A stretch of 5,318 nt of DNA from Xanthomonas translucens pv. translucens DSM 18974 (GTDB lineage Bacteria > Pseudomonadota > Gammaproteobacteria > Xanthomonadales > Xanthomonadaceae). A program made the position numbers and the translations under genes. Below, piece after piece: positions 1-5,318 of the stretch (positions are counted from its first letter, which is position 1; the number at the start of each line of letters is the position of its first letter). The stretch lies in NCBI RefSeq assembly GCF_000331775.1, contig NZ_CAPJ01000079.1, positions 1 to 5,318 on the forward strand, given 5' to 3'. The notes below the pieces were generated by a model. The model was not told where the DNA came from. It worked only from the letters and a program-made list of their open reading frames with translations, and did no database searches.

Positions 1-520
1 CGATCGCGAGGCGCTGGTCGCCGCGGCCGGCGTGACGGTGCATGGCCTGGTGCACTGCGCAGGCATGCAGAAGCACTGCCCGATCCGGCAGCTGACCGAG
101 GCGGCGATGACGGAGATGTACACGGTCAACTTCCTGGCACCGGTGATGCTGACGCAGCGCCTGCTGCAGGCCAATTCCATCGCCGCGCAGGGTTCGATCG
201 TGTTCATGCTATCCACCGCCGCGCACCTCGGCACGCGCGGCGTAGGACCGTATTCGGCGATGAAGGCTGGCCTCATCGGCATCATCAAGTGCCTGGCGCT
301 GGAACAGGCCAAGCGCAGGATTCGGGTCAACGGCATTTCCCCGTCGGCCGTGGCCACGCCGATGTGGGGCGCCGACCAGCTTGAGGCGCAGAAGGCACGG
401 CATCCGCTGGGCCTGGGCGAGCCGCAGGACGTGGCCAATGCCGCGATCTACCTGCTGGCGGACGCCAGCCGCTGGGTCACCGGGACCAGTCTGGTCATGG
501 ACGGCGGCTCGATCCTATGA
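1..520 (+). CDS. SDR family oxidoreductase, N-terminus outside the window (partial)
   Basis: Classical short-chain dehydrogenase/reductase, probably an NAD(P)H-dependent ketoreductase of the FabG-like group. The frame is open from base 2, giving 172 visible residues. A classical SDR is about 250, so roughly 75 residues are missing, including the TGxxxGxG cofactor loop. Visible motifs: HCAG, in place of the usual NNAG, near base 55; the tetrad Asn at 128-130 (TVNFLAP); the catalytic Ser at 212-214 (LSTAAH); YSAMK with Tyr at 251-253 and Lys at 263-265; [14 protein letters not shown] after it; and the usual C-terminus [16 protein letters not shown] at 32 lies inside the fold and is not the start. 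The stop overlaps the next gene's ATG, so the two are probably translationally coupled. The substrate cannot be read. A 3-ketoacyl or keto-sugar intermediate of the surface-glycan pathway would fit the neighbours (inference). Confidence 0.9.
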   Translation, partial: DREALVAAAGVTVHGLVHCAGMQKHCPIRQLTEAAMTEMYTVNFLAPVMLTQRLLQANSIAAQGSIVFMLSTAAHLGTRGVGPYSAMKAGLIGIIKCLALEQAKRRIRVNGISPSAVATPMWGADQLEAQKARHPLGLGEPQDVANAAIYLLADASRWVTGTSLVMDGGSIL

Positions 521-1161
521 CCCATCCCGTATTGATCATCGGCGCCGGCGGATGGGGTCGCGAGGTCCTGGCGCAGATGCAGGGCGATCCGGCGTGCGGA
601 ACGCAGTGGCGTCCGGTGGGCTTTCTCGACACGCGCCCGCAGATGCTGGACGGCATGGGCTGCGACCTGACCATCGTCGGCAGTCCGCTCGCGTACCAGC
701 CGCAGGACGAAGAACGCTTCGTCTGCGCGATCGGCGATCCGCATGCGCGCCAGCGCTATGCGCAGCCACTGCTGGCGCAAGGCGCGCAATTCATTCCGAT
801 CCTCACTGGCGCGTTCCTGAGCCCGCGCGTGCACATCGGCCAGGGCTGCTTCCTGAGCCATCGCGTACAGCTCAGCCCCGACGTGTGGCTGGGCGACTTC
901 GCCAACGTGCATGCCAACACCATGCTCGGGCACGACGTCCATGTCGGTGACTACGCGCAGATCGGGGCGATGACCTTCGTCGGCGGCGGCGCGCGGATCG
1001 GTGAGCGCGCCATCGTGCACCCGCACGCCACCATCCTGCCCGGCATCCAGATCGGCGACAGCGCCGTCGTCGGCGCCGGTGCGGTCGTGGTCAAGGACGT
1101 GCCGGCCGGCGCCAGCGTGTTCGGCAACCCGGCCCGGGTCATCTACCACAAGGATTCCTGA
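517..1161 (+). CDS. NeuD/PglD-type sugar O/N-acyltransferase
   Basis: A 214-residue acyltransferase of the NeuD/PglD type. These enzymes transfer acetyl or another acyl group from CoA, or sometimes from a carrier protein, to an amino or hydroxyl group of a sugar nucleotide in the cytoplasm. The N-terminus is a Rossmann-like module: [12 protein letters not shown] at residues 5-16, VGFLDT at 34-39 and [10 protein letters not shown] at 71-80. From about residue 100 hexapeptide repeats (HIGQGC, HVGDYA, RIGERA, QIGDSA) form a left-handed beta-helix. His139 in [10 protein letters not shown] sits where PglD has its catalytic base. The end, [17 protein letters not shown], is the typical family C-terminus. 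Length matches the family (about 200-220). The start at 517 shares ATGA with the SDR stop. No strong Shine-Dalgarno precedes it, which fits coupling. The acceptor sugar and acyl donor are unknown. The nearby reductase and oxygenase leave open an acyl group other than acetyl. Confidence 0.9.
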   Translation: MTHPVLIIGAGGWGREVLAQMQGDPACGTQWRPVGFLDTRPQMLDGMGCDLTIVGSPLAYQPQDEERFVCAIGDPHARQRYAQPLLAQGAQFIPILTGAFLSPRVHIGQGCFLSHRVQLSPDVWLGDFANVHANTMLGHDVHVGDYAQIGAMTFVGGGARIGERAIVHPHATILPGIQIGDSAVVGAGAVVVKDVPAGASVFGNPARVIYHKDS

Positions 1162-1164
1162 GGA
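1160..1164 (+). promoter_or_regulatory. Shine-Dalgarno fixing the Rieske gene start
   Basis: GAGGA overlaps the upstream stop codon and lies 10 nt before the ATG at 1175. The next in-frame ATG, at 1187, has no comparable motif. The open frame reaches back to 1001, but that would bury about 160 bases in the acyltransferase gene. The start is therefore called at 1175. Confidence 0.55.
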
Positions 1165-1174
1165 CGCCGCGCCG

Positions 1175-2320
1175 ATGCGATCACGAATGCACCCCAGCTA
1201 CTACCTGTCGACGGACATCTTTGCCCGCGAACAGCGCAAGATCTTCCGCAAGGTCTGGCTGTTTGCCGGCCTTAAGACGCTTGTCCCAGATAACAACTGC
1301 TTCATCACCCGCAGGCTCGCTGGCATTCCGGTGCTGATCCAGAACTTCCAGGGCTGCCTGCGCGCGTTCGAGAACGTCTGCCTGCACCGCAGCGCGCTGC
1401 TACAGACCACTGCGGTGGGAAAGCGCCCGCTGGTCTGCCCTTACCATGCATGGAAGTACGACGCCGACGGCCGGGTTGAGAACATCCCCGAGTGCGATGC
1501 CCTATATGGCTTCGGCGATGAGGAACGGCACGGTCTGAAGCTGCGCGAGTTCGCGCTGCGCGAGGTGGGCAACCTGCTGTTCGTCAACCTCGATCCCAAC
1601 CCGATGCCGATTGAGGAGCAGTTTTCGGCAGACTTCATCGCCTTGCTGGAAAGTAGTTCCAACGCCTATGACACTGAGGTCATGGTGACCACATGGCGTG
1701 GCCGGTACAACTGGAAACTCGCTTACGAAAATCTCCGGGATGCCAATCACCCGCGCTTCGTCCACCCTAAGACCTTAGCCAAGAGTGTCAGCTTCTTTGC
1801 CGAGGTAAACGAAGAACAAGCCGAGGAGTCCACGGAAGCTTTGCAAGACAGCTCGCCCGCTGCCTTGAGGCGCGAAATGCGCCGCTTCAGTTTCGGCGGC
1901 CCGGAAGCACCCATACCCAACCTTCAGCACTTCGGCTGGCACGATAAAGTGGAACGCTGGGGCAAGCAGGATGCCTACTTCAACTGGTTGGCCTTCCCGA
2001 ACATGCATATCGCCAGTCCCAACGGCGGCTATTCTTTCACCCTGGAACACCATATCCCCGTTGCGCCGGACACGACCGATTTGGAAATCTATTGGTTTAG
2101 CGCACGCAGGAAACAGCCTTACGGTTCTTCCAGCCAAGTGCTACTGGCACAAATGCACGGCAGCAAGACGGTGGTGGGCGAAGACGTGGAAATCATGGAG
2201 CGGGTGCAGTCCGCATTGCACACAGACGCCCCCCTGCCCACCCAGGGTGACTACGAATCCATGAATCGCCTGGTCGAACGCTGGTACACGATGCTGATGG
2301 AGACCGAACATGAAATCTAG
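1175..2320 (+). CDS. Rieske non-heme iron oxygenase, alpha subunit
   Basis: A 381-residue Rieske oxygenase large subunit, which uses O2 and electrons from a ferredoxin/reductase to hydroxylate or demethylate a substrate. The N-terminal Rieske domain carries CLH (Cys69, His71) and CPYH (Cys88, His91), 16 residues apart, enough to ligate a [2Fe-2S] cluster. The catalytic domain has NWKLAYENLRDANHPRFVHP at 179-198. There His192 and His197 are the expected iron ligands and Asp189 the expected bridging residue to the neighbouring subunit's Rieske cluster. Asp337 in GEDVEIMERVQ is the likely third ligand. Length is normal for the choline-monooxygenase/GbcA/CntA-like size class. It lies 13 nt after one acyltransferase and overlaps the next by 11 nt, so it belongs to the same operon. 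No electron-transfer partner is encoded in the window. A role hydroxylating a sugar or its acyl group is inferred from context only. A role unrelated to glycans cannot be excluded. Confidence 0.93.
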   Translation: MRSRMHPSYYLSTDIFAREQRKIFRKVWLFAGLKTLVPDNNCFITRRLAGIPVLIQNFQGCLRAFENVCLHRSALLQTTAVGKRPLVCPYHAWKYDADGRVENIPECDALYGFGDEERHGLKLREFALREVGNLLFVNLDPNPMPIEEQFSADFIALLESSSNAYDTEVMVTTWRGRYNWKLAYENLRDANHPRFVHPKTLAKSVSFFAEVNEEQAEESTEALQDSSPAALRREMRRFSFGGPEAPIPNLQHFGWHDKVERWGKQDAYFNWLAFPNMHIASPNGGYSFTLEHHIPVAPDTTDLEIYWFSARRKQPYGSSSQVLLAQMHGSKTVVGEDVEIMERVQSALHTDAPLPTQGDYESMNRLVERWYTMLMETEHEI

Positions 2321-2933
2321 GTGGATCATCGGCCACAGCGAATACCTCGACCTGGCGTTTCACGCCTGGAAGCAGGCGCGTCAGGACGAGACGGTCATCA
2401 GGATCGGCGTGCCACAAGACTGGGAACACGAATTCGATCTTGGTGTGCTGGATGGACTGAATCCGACCGACGGGGCCATGTTCGTGGCGTTCGACGAACG
2501 CTTCGGCAACTTCAAGCGCATGGAGCTGATGCAGGCCGCAATGGAACGTGGCTTCAAGCTGGAGCCCTTCATCCACTCCAGCGCCGCCATCGGCGCTGAC
2601 ACGGTCATCGGGCTCAACGCGTTCGTGGGTGCCAATGCTGTCGTCGGGCACGGGTGCAGGATCGACTACAACACCGTCATCCATGCCGGAGCGCACATTG
2701 GGCCAGCATGCCGCATCAAACCCTCATGCTGGATAGAGCATGGCGTTCAAATCGGCACTGGCGTCGAAATCGGCGGCAACAGCATCCTGCGTACCGGCGC
2801 CATCGTGCGCGCAGGCGTCAAGGTGGGCCGAAGCTGCGAACTTGGCTGGCCGCGTGTCTACCGCGAGGACGTGCCTGCCAAGACCTATTTCGACGCCCGC
2901 TACGACACCCCCATTCATACCTACGAGAGATGA
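2310..2933 (+). CDS. Hexapeptide-repeat acyltransferase, divergent NeuD-like
   Basis: A 207-residue protein with a Rossmann-like N-terminal half and a left-handed beta-helix C-terminal half. The N-terminus opens with RWIIG and continues to AMFVAFDERFGNFKRMELMQ (56-75), then GFKLEPFIHSSA, equivalent to the linker into the helix in PglD-type enzymes. Hexapeptide rungs run from about residue 92 to 176 (AIGADT, VIGLNA, VVGHGC, HIGPAC, QIGTGV, EIGGNS, KVGRSC). His144 in WIEHGVQIG is a candidate catalytic base. The C-terminus lacks the GNPA ending of the upstream paralogue and instead has REDVPAKTYF followed by DTPIHTY. GGAG at 2299-2302, 7 nt before the ATG, supports this start, which overlaps the Rieske gene by 11 nt. 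Probably it transfers a second acyl group in the same pathway. Because it is diverged, a structural or non-acetyl role is possible. Confidence 0.85.
   Translation: MKSRWIIGHSEYLDLAFHAWKQARQDETVIRIGVPQDWEHEFDLGVLDGLNPTDGAMFVAFDERFGNFKRMELMQAAMERGFKLEPFIHSSAAIGADTVIGLNAFVGANAVVGHGCRIDYNTVIHAGAHIGPACRIKPSCWIEHGVQIGTGVEIGGNSILRTGAIVRAGVKVGRSCELGWPRVYREDVPAKTYFDARYDTPIHTYER
2925..2929 (+). promoter_or_regulatory. Shine-Dalgarno deciding the FkbM gene start
   Basis: GAGAG ends 9 nt before the ATG at 2939, a normal spacing. An earlier in-frame ATG at 2930 forms an ATGA overlap with the preceding stop but abuts this motif, so it could start only by translational coupling. The choice changes the protein by three residues. 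Confidence 0.45.
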
Positions 2934-2938
2934 CGTTC

Positions 2939-4453
2939 ATGAACTCAAGAAATGAGCAGCTTCGTCAACGGATTCTAAGTATTGCGGAGCAGGAGCGCCC
3001 TGCACTCGAGGATGTCATTGCGCGTCTACCCGCGATTGCCAACCGCCCTGTATTCCTCGTCGCTCCCGAGTCCTATGCAGGCGTGGTGCATGGTCCCGGG
3101 GTCGTTGCCAAACTGCGCCATGTTGTTGCCGCAATTGATGATCAAAGCATCCACCTGGACCGCATCCACGGCGCGCCGCGCTGGAGCAGTCAGGAGTTTC
3201 TGGTCAAGGCGGGTCAGTATGCGGATGCGATCGCTATCGATTTCTCTTGCAGCCCGCGCGGACGGGCGTTTGCAAATGACCTCTGCACCAGCGCGGGCAT
3301 TGAGCAACTGAGCGTTGCGCCTTCCCTGGATCCGCTGATCCCAGGTTTCGAGCAGCGCCCCCTCTTTCTGCTCCAACCGCGCTCGGACATTGGCAACATT
3401 TATGGCCCAAGGATCGTCCAGCACCCCAGCCATGTCATTGCCGCTGTTGATGACCAGCCAAGCGACAGCGACACCGTTCATGGGGTGCCGCGTTGGACTT
3501 CGCGCCAGTTCATCGAACAAGCGGCGCAGCATTCCCAGGCATTGGCCATCGATTTTTCTTACAGCCCGGGAGAGTCGGGCCTGGCCCGCAAGCTCTGCGA
3601 GCAAGCAGGCATTGAAAGGGTAGATGCCTGCCTGGCCGTTGCTCACTGTGGGCTGCCCGCCGTATACGAGTCTGCCCAGGTATACCGTCAGCGGACGCTT
3701 GCGCGCCTGGACGAATTCCTGCGTTTTGCGGATCGACTGGACGACGATTTGAGCGTTTTTACGCTCTACAGCAACCTGTTGTTCCGCCTCACCTACGATT
3801 CCAACCTCCTGTTGGACTGCTGGGCGACGCCGATCAACGAGTACTTTTCGGAATACGCCGATAGCAGCACATTCCAGCTGGGCCAGCGTGAACATTTCTG
3901 CGATGGAGGCGCCTTCCAGGGCCCCATCGTCCACAAGTTTCTAGAAGCATCCCGCTATCACTACGAAAGCATCACCGCCTTTGAACCCGATCGCATCAAC
4001 TTCCAGAAATTGGAGCGCATCCCGAGCGCCCTCCCCCTTTCCCCGCACAATTTCAAGGCCATAAAAAAAGCCATCTCCAACGAACATACGACGCTGCGCT
4101 TCGAGGAGACCGGTACCGTTTCCAGCCATGTATCGCCGGATGGCGGAATCTCCGTGGCGACTACACGCCTAGACGACGAATTGGAAAAGCTGACGCTACT
4201 AAAGTTGGACATCGAAGGGTTTGAAGCGAGGGCACTACAAGGCGCATCTCACCTCATCCGTACCCAGCGCCCCCGTATGGCTATTTGTGTATACCACTAC
4301 GCCCAGGATTTACTGGATATCGTGGAACAACTGGACAAATTGGTGGATGGCTATCACTTCCGTCTACGCCAGCACTCTCCAGGCCACTACTACGACCTCG
4401 TTTTGTATGCATCCCCCGTCGCTGGTGCCGCACCGCCGCCCTGGGCGGAGTAA
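2939..4453 (+). CDS. FkbM family methyltransferase with duplicated N-terminal module
   Basis: A 504-residue S-adenosylmethionine-dependent methyltransferase, probably O-methylating a sugar or glycan. FkbM enzymes act on hydroxyl groups and are common in surface-polysaccharide and flagellin-glycan loci. The catalytic domain is C-terminal, about residues 318-492: HFCDGGAFQGPIV (319-331) is the SAM-binding motif I, AFEPD (347-351) the acidic motif, and LLKLDIEGFEARAL (420-433) the FkbM signature. A typical FkbM domain is about 200-280 residues, so the first 300 residues are an extension. Residues 36-124 and 140-228 are two copies of one module at a constant 104-residue offset, each with (I/V)DD, HGxPRW, AIDFSxSP and AGIE. 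Residues 230-315 are a mainly helical linker. The tail ends in a Pro/Ala-rich stretch. It is the last operon gene, followed by an inverted repeat. The methyltransferase assignment is firm; the acceptor is unknown. Confidence 0.9.
   Translation: MNSRNEQLRQRILSIAEQERPALEDVIARLPAIANRPVFLVAPESYAGVVHGPGVVAKLRHVVAAIDDQSIHLDRIHGAPRWSSQEFLVKAGQYADAIAIDFSCSPRGRAFANDLCTSAGIEQLSVAPSLDPLIPGFEQRPLFLLQPRSDIGNIYGPRIVQHPSHVIAAVDDQPSDSDTVHGVPRWTSRQFIEQAAQHSQALAIDFSYSPGESGLARKLCEQAGIERVDACLAVAHCGLPAVYESAQVYRQRTLARLDEFLRFADRLDDDLSVFTLYSNLLFRLTYDSNLLLDCWATPINEYFSEYADSSTFQLGQREHFCDGGAFQGPIVHKFLEASRYHYESITAFEPDRINFQKLERIPSALPLSPHNFKAIKKAISNEHTTLRFEETGTVSSHVSPDGGISVATTRLDDELEKLTLLKLDIEGFEARALQGASHLIRTQRPRMAICVYHYAQDLLDIVEQLDKLVDGYHFRLRQHSPGHYYDLVLYASPVAGAAPPPWAE
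3044..3310 (+). repeat. Internal coding repeat, copy 1 (FkbM residues 36-124)
   Basis: First copy of an 89-residue module with landmarks GPGVV, VVAAIDDQ, IHGAPRW, AIAIDFSCSP and CTSAGIE. It aligns without gaps to copy 2. Counted by eye, about 42 of 89 residues are identical. DNA similarity is also still visible around the IDD and IDFS segments. The pattern suggests a Rossmann-like alpha/beta unit. Confidence 0.85.
3356..3622 (+). repeat. Internal coding repeat, copy 2 (FkbM residues 140-228)
   Basis: Second copy, 312 bases downstream in the same frame, with landmarks YGPRIV, VIAAVDDQ, VHGVPRW, ALAIDFSYSP and CEQAGIE. The spacer between copies is 15 residues. This is an old in-frame tandem duplication, since third positions and surface residues have diverged. 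Confidence 0.85.
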
Positions 4454-4692
4454 GAGCCGGGGCTGCGATGCCAATGCCCATGGCGCCGCCGAGGCGGTGC
4501 TGGCGCCAAGGTTGCTGGTAGCGCCCTTCCCCGTTCGCTACCAGCAACCAGCCAAGCATTGTCGATTGGGGCTATATCGATTTCCGGCAAGGCCTACGTG
4601 AGCTGGGCTCGCAGCGCACCAGCTTGGCCAATCGCCGGTCTGAATGAGGAATCCCAGTCTTCACGAACGAACAGCCTTCATAAGGTCTAATA
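4454..4692. other. Convergent intergenic region with composition change
   Basis: A 239-base gap between the end of the FkbM gene and the end of the minus-strand tail-like gene. The left part is GC-rich, with GGCGCC twice (4482-4487 and 4502-4507) and the inverted repeat at 4510-4549. From about 4640 the sequence turns AT-richer and resembles the gene to its right. I see no convincing small gene, tRNA fragment or attachment-site duplication here. Confidence 0.6.
4510..4549. terminator. Perfect 14-bp stem-loop, probable bidirectional terminator
   Basis: GGTTGCTGGTAGCG at 4510-4523 is exactly complementary to CGCTACCAGCAACC at 4536-4549, with a 12-nt pyrimidine-rich loop. It begins 57 bases after the FkbM stop, between convergent genes, where a terminator for both directions would be expected. 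There is no T-run on the 3' side of either strand, so it is not a textbook intrinsic terminator. An mRNA 3'-end stabiliser or a repeat-family element is the alternative. Confidence 0.5.
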
Positions 4693-5253
4693 TCAAGAAT
4701 AACTCCCGCCAGCATAAATGGATCCGGCCACATTTCCTGGAAAGATATTTTGGCCTTTTCCACCGACCCAAATCACTCCATTTGCATAGACCTTATACCG
4801 CAGGCCTGTGGCCGCACCGGAGAACGTAAATGTTGTGTCACCGCCATTTATGCTACCCACGCGACCAGCGTCAGCGAAGGAAATAGTATAAGCCGGCGTA
4901 CCTGTCAAAGTAACGGTGATGCTACCAAGAACCAATTGACCACCATCGTACACCCCATAATGGGTAGTGCCACCACCAGTGATACTGTAGTTGCCTGCGA
5001 CGTTGCAGACGCCATTGGTAGTTACGACGATTTGGAAACCGGTTATCGCTGCAAACACATGGCCGCCCAGAAAACTACAGAACGCTCTATTAGTGACCAC
5101 TATGCCATTTACTGTGCCCCCGCCACCGAAAGTGAAACCAGACACCTGAACCCTGCTACCGTCACCCACCGTAAGGATCCATCCCGCCGTATTGCGCCAA
5201 ATAGCAGACGTGCTACCTACAAACCGAACGACGCCACCTGTCACGTTGCCCAT
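4693..5253 (-). CDS. Phage tail-fibre/tailspike-like protein, C-terminal part
   Basis: 186 residues from the only available ATG. The protein is rich in Gly, Thr, Val and Ser, with alternating short beta-type segments (VQVSGFTFGGGG, YSITGGGTTHYGVYDGG, SITVTLTG) like the beta-helix or beta-prism shafts of phage tail fibres and tailspikes. The C-terminus, YKVYANGVIWVGGKGQNIFP then GNVAGSIYAGGSY, follows a pattern I associate with the ends of prophage tail proteins (Gly-rich, FPGN.AG, GG.Y). There is no signal peptide, and no catalytic motif that I recognise. The start is doubtful: no Shine-Dalgarno precedes 5253, and the frame continues upstream with similar beta-type residues to a TGA at 5311-5313. 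It may be a truncated or frameshifted remnant. GC is clearly lower than in the operon, which fits phage origin. A pectate-lyase-like or adhesin fragment is the alternative. Confidence 0.65.
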   Translation of the reverse strand: MGNVTGGVVRFVGSTSAIWRNTAGWILTVGDGSRVQVSGFTFGGGGTVNGIVVTNRAFCSFLGGHVFAAITGFQIVVTTNGVCNVAGNYSITGGGTTHYGVYDGGQLVLGSITVTLTGTPAYTISFADAGRVGSINGGDTTFTFSGAATGLRYKVYANGVIWVGGKGQNIFPGNVAGSIYAGGSYS

Positions 5254-5318
5254 CGAAACATTTTCTACATAAGAGCAACTAACAAAAGCCCCTTGAACAC
5301 GTCTATTGAGTCACCACT
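5254..5318 (-). other. Probable upstream coding remnant of the tail-like gene
   Basis: Read on the minus strand in the frame of the tail-like gene, 5254-5310 encodes LNRRVQGAFVSCSYVENVS, which looks like a continuation of the same beta-rich repeat, and then meets TGA at 5311-5313. The frame beginning at 5318 reads SGDSIDVFKG. It would run straight into GAFVSCSYVENVS if one base were added to the four-G run at 5289-5292. The stretch is too short to prove a frameshift. Confidence 0.35.

Noticed and set aside
32..34. GTG at 32 as the true start of the SDR
   Set aside because: The frame is open to the window edge, and a start here would remove the cofactor-binding half of the fold.
448..1149. 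Minus-strand open frame of 233 codons opposite the NeuD-like gene
   Set aside because: Its His/Asp/Arg/Ala-rich translation is typical of the mirror frame of GC-rich coding sequence. The plus strand encodes an unmistakable hexapeptide enzyme.
1001..1174. Upstream extension of the Rieske frame to 1001
   Set aside because: The extra residues are Ser/Pro/Arg-rich shadow of the acyltransferase gene. A Shine-Dalgarno and family-like N-terminus support 1175.
2654..2938. Upstream extension of the FkbM frame to 2654
   Set aside because: It lies wholly within the second acyltransferase gene and reads as low-information Arg/His-rich sequence. The start at 2939 (or 2930) suits the operon spacing.
3026..3934. 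Long minus-strand open frame of 302 codons opposite the FkbM gene
   Set aside because: It is antisense to a gene with clear methyltransferase motifs and an internal repeat. Its translation shows no recognisable domain, and long antisense frames are common in GC-rich coding DNA.
4488..4500. CCGCC-GA-GGCGG short palindrome as a terminator stem
   Set aside because: A two-base loop is too tight and the stem too short. The 14-bp repeat just downstream is a much better candidate.
4572..4763. Minus-strand 63-codon frame across the convergent gap
   Set aside because: It overlaps the end of the tail-like gene in another frame, with no motif. I see no ribosome binding site that singles it out.
1..5318. 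CRISPR array, tRNA/rRNA genes, insertion-sequence ends
   Set aside because: No regularly spaced short repeats, no cloverleaf with a T-loop consensus, and no transposase or terminal inverted repeats were seen.

Overview
The window holds the 3' part of a plus-strand operon, then a convergent minus-strand gene of different character. The operon is GC-rich with tightly packed genes, as expected of a high-GC proteobacterium. The combination of genes is reminiscent of sugar-tailoring clusters in Xanthomonadaceae-like Gammaproteobacteria, but the genus is a guess.

Layout: (1) 1-520, the C-terminal two thirds of a short-chain dehydrogenase/reductase (SDR) that runs off the left edge. (2) 517-1161, a NeuD/PglD-type left-handed beta-helix acyltransferase, joined to the SDR by an ATGA overlap. 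(3) 1175-2320, a Rieske non-heme iron oxygenase alpha subunit with its iron-sulfur ligands and the expected mononuclear iron ligands visible. (4) 2310-2933, a second and more divergent hexapeptide-repeat acyltransferase, overlapping the Rieske gene. (5) 2939-4453, an FkbM-family methyltransferase with a long N-terminal extension made of two copies of one module, in gapless register at a 104-residue offset. A perfect 14-bp inverted repeat follows (4510-4549). (6) 4693-5253, minus strand, the glycine/threonine/valine-rich C-terminal part of a phage tail-fibre or tailspike-like protein. It looks N-terminally broken: the frame meets a TGA at 5311-5313 and the only ATG sits inside the beta-repeat.

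Together, reductase, two acyltransferases, oxygenase and O-methyltransferase read as a tailoring cassette. A likely role is acylating, hydroxylating and methylating an amino sugar, or its acyl group, on a surface glycan such as O-antigen, capsule or flagellin glycan. This pathway is inferred from families and gene order. No sugar nucleotide synthesis gene, glycosyltransferase or ferredoxin/reductase partner is inside the window.

Base composition falls from the left (about 77% GC in the line at 541-600) through the middle (about 57-60% in sample lines) to the right (about 42-50% in sample lines past 4680). This suggests a mosaic region with a junction near 4640-4690. I see no tRNA, rRNA, CRISPR array or insertion sequence, and no promoter I can support. 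The operon promoter presumably lies upstream of the window.
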